DNA of 64,000 bases, taken from NCBI GenBank assembly GCA_963931925.1, contig OZ007569.1, positions 66,479,980 to 66,543,979 on the forward strand. Reading direction: 5' to 3'. The position numbers and the translations under genes are program-made. Shown here piece by piece: positions 14,601 through 23,700 of the stretch. The DNA is from Onchidella celtica (taxonomy: Eukaryota > Mollusca > Gastropoda > Systellommatophora > Onchidiidae). The notes below the pieces were generated by a model that was not told where the DNA came from, searched no databases, and saw nothing but the letters and a program-made list of their open reading frames with translations. Each line of letters opens with the position of its first letter. The stretch's first letter is position 1.

Positions 14601-17600
14601 TTTTTTTTTTTATCTATAACCAGGGCACCAATTATGGTAGAACTGAAAAGCATTGCTCATCATAGCATGAATTGACAGACACACATTTTGGTGTGTGCAG
14701 TCCACGTAAATCGTTATACATAGTAGCTTGGTTCTCATTTAATCAGCCTAAAAACTAATGAATAGGATAAGCTTGAAAAGCAATGAGTAGGATAGGGAAA
14801 AAGGACTGCGTTCGTTTCAGGTATAATATATATTTCTGTGAGTTTTTGAAATGAAAGAATAGCCAGTTCCTTGGAAGCTTTAGTTCATATATCACAACAA
14901 GCAAGAAAAGAAAGTGTTTTGGTATTTCAAATCCAGAGATTACCATACGTTTCAATCAATGTGTTTGTTATTAGCTAGAGAGAAGCATGAAAACTACACT
15001 AGGAAATTCATTTGTTAGCCAAGGCAAGCACAGAGATGACCCTTAATACATTCCACTTTTTTTTTTTACATTGGATAGAAAAGGAAGGCTATTAATTTTT
15101 CTCAGAGAGGGATTTTGTGAAGAGTTTTACTGTTGTGCCAAAGTAAAAAAAACTAGATAAATTTTTCTTTGAAAATAAATGATATTTATGCAATAGCCTG
15201 TCATTTGTATGGACATGTCAGAGAGAGATAATTAGTAAGCTGTTCACTGTGTTAGCGGGAAGTTAGTGAAGAAGTGATTTACTGTGTACTTAAAGAAACA
15301 TCAATAACAATTTTGAGCATGTTGATATACAGTGCTCATTAAAGCATGTTTGCTGCATATGGCCCTCTCATTTATCACAAGAGTTTGAAGAGAGAACACG
15401 GAACATGCAATTCCCAAAGGCCATTACTTCATTAGCACATTAGTGTCAGTGGTGAAGGAGACAATTCATAATGTCACATCTAAAAAGGTTTGACCTTTAC
15501 AGATGTACAAAAGGAGGCATAAGGCATCAGAAAAGAATAAGGTCATGAAATGGAAGTATTGGTAAAACAAATGGAACAAGACAAATCTTAGCACAGTGAA
15601 GGATTTTCATCAAAATTCAGAGAAGCAGTTAGTGGTGTCTTTCAGATGTAGTTGTGAAAGTACACAAGTTCTACAGATCTCCTCAATTCAATAAACAGAG
15701 GGAATGAATATTATAGGACAAAATACTTGATAGATGAGTAATTTACTCCTTAGCCCTTAATGAGAAAGATACCTTGGACCTACGCTGAGGTTTCAAGAGC
15801 ACTTTTTCAAGGACGAAATATTGATTGCAGCCTTTTAAAGTGCAGTTCCTGTTTGCTATGGAAGGGACACTTGGTGTTGTAAATGTTCCAGTCACTTTAT
15901 AGCAGGTTCAGCATTGATGTATTGTCTGGGGTAAAATGTATTGTGTTTTGTAGCTAATGATAGTCCCCATCAGTAGAAATTTCTTAGTTTCACTTTTAAG
16001 AAGCTTTAGATAGATTATATGTCTCCTTCCATCTAATGTATTCACTTTATAGTTTGAATGTATTTTCATTGGTTTAACATCAATCAAGCTGTGGAGCTGA
16101 AGCACATTTGGTGTGCGTAAAATGCACCTATGCTGCCTTTTCAATTTTCTTAATTTATATTTTTTTTGTTTTGTTCCTCACAGGCTGCAAAGCGGTCAAG
16201 AAGTGCATCCATACTGGAGGCCCTGCAGAAGGCAGACCTGCCAGTACTAGAGAGCTACCATAACCACAGTTTGCCAGCCACACGTGTCCATCTACTCAAC
16301 ACACTGATCAAGCTGGCAGACAGAGAACTTGTCTATCTTATCAACTGGGCCAAGCATGTCCCAGGTACAGTGGTAGAGTGTAGTGTTAAACACTTCAAAA
16401 TAAAATTATTATCATCTGTTTTTTAAGCCACTCTGAAAGAGCACCATGCTCATTTACATCCATTTTGAAATCAGATATGGAATATTCTGCCTGTTGGCCT
16501 GTCTCAAGATGTCTGTCACAGAGTTAAATACATGAATACTTTTTTTTAAGTATGCAGTTATAGTGTGTATGTGTAGTTTTGTTGTTAATGTTCAGTGTGT
16601 TATATGATCCACCAAAGGTTATGGCCTCAGAGATTCCAGAGCACTGAATGCATCTTAATGCACAAAGTTTGAGGAACTTTCCTGAACAGCTGTTGCCATT
16701 TAAGAGTTGCATGTCACTTAAAAATAAACTAAAGCAAACTTTATTCTTCAGAGTTCTTGAATGCTGTAAACAATTGTATAGAAATACTGTCCAGTTTACA
16801 ACTGACAAAAGCTGGTTCACCAAATCACCACAAATAATGACAGCTGTGATACACAGAACCACACTTATATCTTTATACTTTTTTTTTTTTTTCTGATTGA
16901 AAAAAGAACAAAGTGCCTAAACTGCAAATGAAATAATAGCAGGTAAAAGTGTTCGTTAAGGTCTGAGGTCTTTCTTTTAGGAGGTTAGCTGCTCTCGGCA
17001 TTTACACCTTATACATTCATTAAAGTTTCTCGCCGAGTTACAAGTTTATTAAAATAAATATCATGTCCCTGTATTACAGGTTACACCTGCCTAACACTGA
17101 GTGACCAAGTCCATCTCATTGAGTGTTGCTGGATGGAATTGTTACTGCTGAACTGTGCTTTCCGATCCATGGAGTACGAGGGGCGCACTTTGGTATTTGC
17201 CCCAGACTTCCATTTAGAAAGGTAAGGAGTTCAGATAAAGAAAGATCTGAAGCGTGCTTTTCATTGAATGCAAAAACAAAAAACCCATTGGTAATGGAAA
17301 AGTAAAATATCTTATTTTTATTTCTTTAAATGCATTTCATGTCACAGGTTGGTAAAAAAAAAAAAATTCTTAAATACAATTGCTTGTCAGTTGTTATTGG
17401 ATGTGGTGGAAAAGCTTTTGTAATTCCAAGTCTCACTTTAAATGCGCACAGTTCATGAGGTCTTTAGCTAACAGTTGTCAGAATTTCTATGCAGTTGGAC
17501 TCAGCTGGACTCTAGGATCATATTTTATTGTAAAAGGCAGCTTGCTTAATGTGCATATTAATTAAGGTCATAAGTATGTAATCAGTATTGATAGAATTGT

Positions 17601-19621
17601 TCTTTTAAATTAACATGTGCTTCAATTATCATGAATTTGAAAACTAGAAATTTCTTAATAGTATCAGCTTTCGACCTGTATTATTTCATTGTGTGACTGT
17701 GATGAAACTTGATGGCATTTCATACTCTCCGATCAAAATACATACCTAACATTTGTGCGTTCTTTTTTTTATGATATGGTGTTTTATGTACGTCTGATAT
17801 GGATTAAGTCACACATGTTTTTTGTTATAATTTTTCCTGTGTGATTAGACAACAGTGGGGACTGACTGGCATGGGAGATGTGTTAGAGCAGGTCTCTGCC
17901 GTATCAGAACAGATGGTTCTGTACGGCCTCAACAAAGAGGAACTACTTCTTTTACAGGCTACAGTATTAGTCAACGCAGGTATGTGTTTGATTACTTATT
18001 CCTGGCCTGGTCAGTTATGTATCTGGATGGCTCTTGTCATTGCATGTGTTCAAATTGTGAGGATATACTGTAAAAGTATGCTCACATTATGTCAGCAAGA
18101 TACTCTAGTTTTCTTTAGCTGTGATGTGTTTAATAACTATTTTTGAAATCCTATTGAAGCAGGCAGAAAGTAAGTTATTTGTGAGATTAGATCAGGAAAG
18201 TATTATTTTGTTCTTTAGCAGTGACACTGACAGGTTGAAAAAATATTATGGAAATCTTATTGCAGAAAGGGGTGTATTAGGTGAAATCACAGCTTTTCAT
18301 CCTTGGGTGTCATGAGCCTACCAAGTTAATAATAATAATAATAGTAATGTATAGCATTTATATAGCGCATATCCATTTAAAATGCTCTATGCGCTTTACA
18401 GAAACAACATGTCAACCACAGAGCAGAATGGAGCTGCCTGCGAAGCGCTCAACACACTGCACTGCTTCTTTCTCTCTCCCTGTCTCGCTCACTCTTTCTC
18501 TCTCTATCTCAGAGCAAATTGTAACGCAGCCTGTTCGGCGCAGTTCACAACTCACAACAGTTCACAACTCACAGCAGTTCACAACAACTCACATCAGTTC
18601 ACACAACATACAACTCAAATAATATTTGAATATTTATTAATAACAATATATATTTAATAATGAATAATAAATTTTGTTGTTGCTGGTGGGAGAGGGGGAG
18701 GGGGGGCGATATGGATAAATTTTAATCTGTTAATTTCAATTTTCAATTTTGCCCGGGCAGCGGCCTTTCGGCCTGCTCTTTACGATTTCCAACGGCCAAG
18801 GTATCTTTAACGTGCACACGGGCCCTCCGAATTTTTTCGTCCTTATCCGAGAAGACTAGGTACTCGATCCTACCCCCCAATAGGACCAGGGACTTGAAAA
18901 TATGAGAAAAATCCAATTTCCAACATGCCTGCACTGCCCGGGTTTAGAACCCGGGACCCTTGGCATGAGAGGCGAGCACCTTGCCTCTAGACCACCTTGT
19001 CCCCTAAGTTGTAGCGCAGCACAAGGTGAATCTTCATGCAGGTCATGCAAACCCTTTGGGCACTATTTTTTTGTTAGAATGTCGTATCAGATCATTGCAC
19101 AGAGAGGGTGATGAACCACAGTTCAGTGAATTTTCAAAATAGTTTTACATCACTGTTTAAAAATGGGAGATATTTTTTCTAAAACTTGCCCTGTCACTGA
19201 TTGTTCCTCAGAGGTGCGTCGTTTGGATAGTTTTGTGAAAATCCAGGAGATGAGGCAGGTGATCCTGGATGTGTTCATGGAAGTTGCCGGCCGCCATCAA
19301 GGTTATGGTAGCTGGCGACATGCACCGTCCATTCTGTTGCTGCTGACCCACATACGTCAGGCAGGCGAACGTGGCATCACATACTTCCAGCGGCTGAAAA
19401 TGGAGGGCTGCGTCACATTCTGTGATTTGCTTACTGAGATGTTGGATGCACACAATTCTTCCGGTGAAAGGCGGCGGCTGCAGCAACAGCAGCAGCACCA
19501 CCACCCGCAACAGCAACAGCATCCTTCCCAACCCCCACACCAACATCCGTCTCAGCACCAGCCTACACACCACCAGCATCCACAGCCACCACACCCACAG
19601 CACCCAATGGCACCAGAATGA
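5411..19621 (+). CDS. ER: Estrogen receptor-like nuclear receptor (NR3A type), spliced, eight confident exons
   Basis: The spliced product is a ligand-type transcription factor of the nucleus. The confident exons are 5411-5658, 10607-10726, 13172-13285, 13575-13696, 16184-16364, 17080-17221, 17849-17979 and 19212-19621, all with GT..AG borders and matching phases. Together they encode about 489 residues: A/B region, two C4 zinc fingers, hinge, ligand-binding domain and a Q/H/P-rich tail. The P-box CEGCKA and D-box PATNT are those of estrogen receptors; ERR receptors carry CEACKA. In vertebrate ERs this class binds estrogen response elements as a dimer. Molluscan ERs studied so far are reported to be constitutively active and estrogen-insensitive. 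Here the steroid-contacting Glu (16325) and Arg (17163) are kept, but the His of helix 11 is Tyr (19382). The N-terminal end is missing: no initiator exon was found, and the first internal Met is at 5451. Confidence 0.93.
5729..5915 (-). mobile_element. 5'-truncated SINE, 3' half (tail type A)
   Basis: Read on the minus strand this gives a C-rich linker, an A run, then a block with GACGACG, CCAGTTGTAACTGG and CCCAAATGGGATTAAAGA, and an ATACAA-type simple tail (5729-5760 as seen on the + strand). The same order occurs on the + strand at about 47575-47750, so both are copies of one family. The tRNA-like head and the central domain are absent here, as expected from 5' truncation during target-primed integration. 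It lies in the ER intron after the A/B exon. Confidence 0.75.
10607..10726 (+). CDS. ER: ER exon: first zinc finger of the DNA-binding domain
   Basis: The acceptor is ttgtatcctcag and the donor is gtcagt. The four zinc-binding cysteines are encoded at 10636, 10645, 10687 and 10696. The recognition helix starts [11 protein letters not shown], with the P-box residues Glu-Gly-Ala typical of estrogen receptors (10687-10704). The stretch [16 protein letters not shown] is nearly that of vertebrate ERs. The exon ends after SIQ in phase 1, right after the recognition helix, which is the usual intron position between the two fingers of NR3 receptors. Confidence 0.97.
11150..11565. mobile_element. MITE-like inverted-repeat element in an ER intron
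   Basis: The segment around 11165-11260 (TTGGCCAG, TGTTGTTGTAAATACGTATG, TTTTTGCGCTAGGG) reappears inverted around 11430-11520 (CCCTAGCGCAAACAA, ACATACATACTTGTAACAAC, TTGGCCAA). The two arms are only moderately similar. They enclose a C-rich centre with a few CCCTAA-like units. No transposase frame is present. Exact ends and a target duplication could not be fixed, so the superfamily is unknown. Confidence 0.5.
13172..13285 (+). CDS. ER: ER exon: second zinc finger of the DNA-binding domain
   Basis: The acceptor is tcttcctacag and the donor is gtaaga. The cysteines of the second finger are encoded at 13189, 13207, 13237 and 13246. The dimerisation D-box between the first two reads PATNT, one residue off the vertebrate ER form. 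It is followed by [21 protein letters not shown], a hallmark ER/ERR sequence whose C-terminal part contacts DNA. The exon starts and ends in phase 1 and finishes with GMNK. Confidence 0.97.
13575..13696 (+). CDS. ER: ER exon: hinge (D region) start
   Basis: The acceptor is tgttatcag and the donor is gtaatc. The exon completes the Gly of the C-terminal extension (MNKG) and then encodes a basic segment [17 protein letters not shown]. This resembles the nuclear localisation and T/A-box region of NR3 receptors. A Ser/Asn-rich linker ([16 protein letters not shown]) follows. It ends in phase 0, and the next coding exon starts in phase 0 about 2.5 kb downstream. Confidence 0.9.
16184..16364 (+). 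CDS. ER: ER exon: hinge end and start of ligand-binding domain (helices 1-4)
   Basis: The acceptor is gttcctcacag and the donor is gtacag. It begins [10 protein letters not shown] and then gives helix 1 ([11 protein letters not shown]) and helix 3 ([18 protein letters not shown]), the ER signature segment. The Glu that hydrogen-bonds the steroid A-ring in vertebrate ERs is present (16325-16327, in DRELV). His replaces the vertebrate Arg in WAKxVPG. The exon has 181 bases and ends in phase 1 at the conserved Gly. Confidence 0.96.
16965..17012 (-). mobile_element. SINE 3' end fragment (tail type B)
   Basis: Read on the minus strand, a stretch containing AGGTGTAAATGCC, AGCAGC and CCTCCTAAAA followed by AAAGACCTC is shared with the minus-strand SINE copy ending at 34621. 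Only the tail is left here. It sits in an ER intron about 70 bases upstream of the acceptor of the 17080 exon. Confidence 0.6.
17080..17221 (+). CDS. ER: ER exon: ligand-binding domain helices 4/5 to beta-turn
   Basis: The acceptor is ctgtattacag and the donor is gtaagg. The peptide [20 protein letters not shown] is the helix 4/5 signature of NR3 receptors. [20 protein letters not shown] matches the segment with the second steroid-contact residue, Arg (17163-17165). The exon starts in phase 1 (completing Gly) and ends in phase 2 (AG of an Arg codon). Confidence 0.96.
17849..17979 (+). CDS. ER: ER exon: ligand-binding domain helices 6-8
   Basis: The acceptor is ctgtgtgattag and the donor is gtatgt. 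It supplies the last base of the split Arg, then encodes [20 protein letters not shown] and [17 protein letters not shown]. These correspond to the helix 7/8 region (EEFxCLKxxILLN in vertebrates). The exon ends in phase 1; the following exon adds AG to make Glu. A second AG (acaacag) two codons into the exon is a weaker alternative acceptor. Confidence 0.93.
18327..18400 (+). repeat. Dispersed repeat with AAT microsatellite head
   Basis: A short (AAT)n run is followed by TAGCATTTATATAGCGCATA and TGCTCTATGCGCTTTACA. This compact AAT-headed, TATAGCGC..GCGCTTTACA unit is, to my knowledge, a widely scattered repeat in invertebrate genomes. I saw only this copy in the window. Confidence 0.55.
18535..18615 (+). 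repeat. Short tandem repeat, CAGTTCACAACTCACAA-type units
   Basis: About five imperfect copies of a roughly 16-base unit (CAGTTCACAACTCACA) follow a pyrimidine-rich stretch of TCTC units at about 18465-18515. It lies in the last ER intron. Confidence 0.7.
18670..19005 (-). mobile_element. tRNA-derived SINE with central conserved domain
   Basis: On the minus strand the head (about 19003-18930) resembles a tRNA promoter, with an A-box-like TGGTCTAGAGGCAAGG and a B-box-like GGGTTCTAAACCC. Downstream come TTCTCGGATAAGGACG, ACGTGCACGTTAAAGATACC and CGTAAAGAGCAGGCCG, then a linker ending in C-rich DNA (18690-18710). The same central blocks occur at 34735-34815 (minus) and 47440-47560 (plus). The copy lacks tail type A and tail type B, so its 3' end is truncated or different. 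It lies in the last ER intron. Confidence 0.8.
19212..19621 (+). CDS. ER: ER terminal exon: helices 9-12 and Q/H/P-rich F region
   Basis: The acceptor is ttgttcctcag, and the stop TGA is at 19619-19621. The exon encodes helix 9 ([20 protein letters not shown]), helix 10/11 ([20 protein letters not shown]) and the AF-2 helix (DLLTEML, 19424-19444), which keeps the coactivator-docking pattern. At the place of the vertebrate steroid-binding His the codon is TAC, Tyr (19382-19384). After DAHN comes a tail of about 50 residues almost entirely Gln, His and Pro (19481-19612). It is unlike the vertebrate F region and is encoded by imperfect CAG/CAC/CCA runs. The open frame on the opposite strand here is a shadow of this low-complexity run. 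Confidence 0.95.
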
Positions 19622-20739
19622 TGATAACTGAGGAGTAGGGCAATACTCAGTTTGTGTGTGCTTATTTGTGCATGTGTACAGACCAGAAGCATGTAGACCA
19701 AGCCTGGTGCTAGATGGACAGGACTAATCGCCAGATGTGAGACAGTCTTCAAGAGAAACATGGCATTTCATCTGTATTTGGTGACAAGGAGGAAACATCT
19801 TTTACATCAGGTCGCAAGACAGTGCAAGAAATGCATGAGATGTGAATTCTGTTGAGAAATTAGAAGAAAGAGTGGATACTATCTCGTCAAAGAGTGCAAG
19901 ACCCCATCGCATAAATTTCATATATATTGAAAAGACAATTATGACAAGAGTCTCAAAAGATATTCTACTGTGGCGTTTTGAAAGAAGGCATATTTTATAG
20001 TGTTAAATTTAAAAACCAGTCACATCTTTACAATAATAGACCAATGATTCGGGTGTACCATTTATTCAAGAGATTATTTGATGCTAATGCAAACATTTCA
20101 GCCACTTTGATAAATGTTTAGTCCACCCATAAAGTTTATTGTTCACTGTGAAAGATTAATAATCTCCACAGAAGAAGATGATAAGATTATGAATTTGGAA
20201 GATTACAATTATTTCTTTACCGTCTTTATTCCCCCATTTTGCAATTTATTAAACTCGGGAAGCTAATGACAAACAGCAATGAAAGCTTTTTTTTTTTTTT
20301 TTTGGCAAACCAGGTTTGATGGTGTCTGAAATTTCGAGTTATGATCCGATAGAAATTGCGCCCACCCTAAAGAAGTTTATCTGTTTGACTACTACTTTTT
20401 CTGATGCATTTCAAAGAGTTTTATACTTTCCTAATCGTTTTGTTGAAGATGTAAATTAAGAGTATGAAATTTGTGAGCTCGGGGTCAGGTCACAGTGTCA
20501 AGAGAAGTTACTTTGGTATTGACCAAGTGTGGATGTTACAAGAATTTGAGAAAACAAGATACCAGCCTGAAGACAAGAGCTGCGTCAAAAACTTGGATGT
20601 TACAAGAATTTGAGAAAACAAGATACCAGCCTGAAGACAAGAGCTGCGTCAAAGTGACAAGAGGCAGTGCCTTTGTATTTTGAGCATGTTTTTGTGGACT
20701 AATTGTTGCCATACTAGATTTCTACACCCAGTGGAATAA
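19622..20739 (+). other. ER 3' UTR, first part, with proximal poly(A) signal
   Basis: No coding frame follows the stop codon. A canonical AATAAA lies at 20734-20739, and GT-rich DNA (CGCTTGTGTTTCTTGC) follows about 40 bases later. This makes a plausible proximal cleavage site and a 3' UTR of about 1.1 kb. T-rich sequence continues far downstream, so longer isoforms are possible. Confidence 0.5.
20530..20653 (+). repeat. 64-bp direct tandem duplication in the ER 3' UTR
   Basis: Two adjoining copies (20530-20593 and 20594-20653) begin TGGATGTTACAAGAATTTGA and end CTGCGTCAAA. They look identical over the shared length, which implies a recent duplication. Confidence 0.9.
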
Positions 20740-23700
20740 AGGAAGTTACAGAGATGGAGACAGAAGACTTACTAGACACGCTTGTGTTTCTTGCATTCAA
20801 CACATGTATGAGACAATATTTTGCTTTTTTTTTTAATGATGAGAAAAAAAAACAAAAGTTGTTTTTTACATAATTATATATATATATAATTTTTTTTTCA
20901 CATGCAAGAATTACACCCATCGGAGAAACAAATTCCCCCAGCTGTGATCATAAACTGTGACTCTCTTAGATAGAGCTTGTTGAGGGTGGTTAGAGGACCT
21001 GCACTTGTTGTTCTTATCAGACTTGCACACTGTTCCATGCACATGATGGTTGTTGGTTCCTTCAGTAGTAGCAGTACAGTTGTTCAGTGTGTGTACTTTG
21101 CTTCAGATGCCAACAATTTAGTGTACCTTATTTTGTTGTTTTACATACCATACGAGCAGTTGTTGGTTGTTGCTGATGTTGTTTTTGTGTGTATGCTTCG
21201 TTTTTTGTTTTGTTTTTTAAATCCTTTTTTTTTTTGTGAAGCAAACATGTTGCTTAATGAAGTGTTTTTTCCTTTATCATGCACAGTATATGTAGGTAAG
21301 TTTTTTTGTTTCACATGAACTGTTTTGGGTGAAGTTTCTTAATGAACTGATCCAGTCATTAGCTATTCAGATATCATATTTGTATAGACTTAGAAATGTT
21401 AGTTTCTTTATGTGAGTTTGCAGAAATAGACTGAATGCATCAGGAGCACAATCAGAATTAGAAATCACGTGTACAGTTTGACAGACATTTTGTGGTTTTA
21501 GTTGGGTTTTTTTTTAGGATTGCTGAATCTGGCTACATGGAAACAAAAATTGATGTTTTTGTTACAAGAGCCATCTGAACTTTCATAAAGTCAAAGATAT
21601 CATACATTGTAGAAAACTTGCTATGATGGGATACATCATAGAAGGCTTACTATGATGAGATTGTCATTAAAACTTTCTTTGCTGTGATAATGCATCCAGA
21701 TGGTATTGGCTTCTCTATTATTAGTATTATATTAAATGGGATTACGGGAAAGGTGGAACACAATTAGTTTTCATGGAAGAAAGAAGTTGTAAAGGTGGGA
21801 CTTTTTTGTGCTACTACAAAACCACTTATTTTCACTATTTGATACAGCCTGGTCGCTGCAGGAAATCCCTTTATTACTATTCCAATCATTACCCAGATTC
21901 GGCAATCCATATATCCTAGATAATCCATTTTGCTTTGTAGATAGGATCTAGCATTTCCCCTGTAGATAGGATCAAGTATCCAAATGTCATGTTCATGAAA
22001 TCTGTCAGGTCTAGTTACACATGGCAGTTCATTGATGTGAATGATTTAAGTGAAAGTGATGAATAGCCACAGTTTGTACACATATTTTCACTGGAAGTTT
22101 TCCGTTTTCTTTCTGCTGAGTGAGGAAAAGGATAGGCAAAGAACTTGGTCAAGAATTCATGATAAAATTTGAGCAGATGACAATAACTGAAAAAAAGAAA
22201 AGAAAAATGCACAGAAAGCTTTTAGGGGATTGGGTAGGAAATGTTTAGTTATATAGTAGCTTGTCTAATGCATTATGGTGCATCACTAGCAAATTGTGTA
22301 TAGCTTTGTAATTTTTATCTGATGCAGAGATATCAAGTCAGAAAGCTGCGTAAGTTCACATCTCAAGTAATTGAAGTAAATAATTGATTTACTCCACATT
22401 TCCCCCCTGACAGAACCAATTCATATTAAACGTCAAAATTAAAAAATGTACTGTGTATTGAGAGAGATCTCATTGTCAGTGATGAATTTCTGAGTTAAAA
22501 TCGCAGACAATTTAATCAAAGTAATAGAGTGCTGAAAGTTCAAAAATCTGGCCAAGCTATAGTGATGAAGCCTGGCTGTATTTTGTAGTAGGCATTTAGT
22601 GCCCCTTATGGTTTTTTGTTCTGTAGTTGTTGTTGAAGTGGGAGGGGCAATTACTTTGTCATATACATGCGTTTTTTTATCACAGTTTACTTATTCTATC
22701 TTTGTTTCTCTTCGAAGGATTTTCCCCCATAGCTTTTGTTTTCTCTTTTTATCTATAGGTTGCGGAATGTTATATCCATTTTGTTCATTTTGTTTGGTTG
22801 TGTTTCATGCTAGTTAGTAATCACACAGTTCATTTTGGCCACTCACATTAGCTTGTGTAAAATTATTCAAGAAAGCCAACGACACCCATTATTGAATGTC
22901 TCCCATTAGGTGTTAATTTCTTACCCCTAACTCCTATATTTGGATATCTGTACAGTCAGTAGGGCTTTCTTATGTCTCATTGAGTTTGCAATTGTTCTGT
23001 AGAAGATGGTTGATATTTAAATGTTTAATAGAATTTTGTATGTAGGTAGCTTTATTATATGTTGACTGGCTGATTATAAGTGGAATTTGAGTATAAAGTG
23101 GTCCAAACGGCATTATTGTGCATAAACATACACAGAATTGGCAGGGCACACCCATTCATTCACATGTCTTCAGCTGATATGGATTTGTAGTAGGTAGAAA
23201 TACTGTATGACATCCCAAAATTTTATTCAGAAAATTGAGCCATATCAAGAATGACTGAGATTCTGTCAGTCAGTTATTAGTGCTTCTTGGATCCGTTTCC
23301 AGGGATGAAAATTTCAGATTGTAAAAATTAGTGGAACCGAACGTTTTAGTTGTTTCGACTATAAAATAAATTATGAACTATAAAACTCAAGGACTCGGAA
23401 GTCTCTTGAAATTAAATGTAGTGAATTTATAAACATAAAGATGAAACTAACATTTAGCAGATGAGGCCTTGCCATCCATACCTTCACTGCAGTTCTGCAA
23501 AGTTGGTTCACTTGAACATGAAACATCAAATTAGCCAAGGGCAAGAAGACCCCCCTGACTCTTGATAGGCCTCTTTCAGTCTCCCCTTCAGCAGAATTAC
23601 ACACACATTTCTTTCTAAAGCCAACTACATGTACACAGTATCGTTCGTGCCAAATATAAACCAGGAAGCAAACAGAATCTCACTTGAGCCCCAAATCTTG

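Noticed and set aside
19208-19603. 131-codon frame antisense to the last ER exon
   Set aside because: It is a shadow of the CAG/CAC-rich coding exon and contains only low-complexity Leu/Val/Trp stretches.
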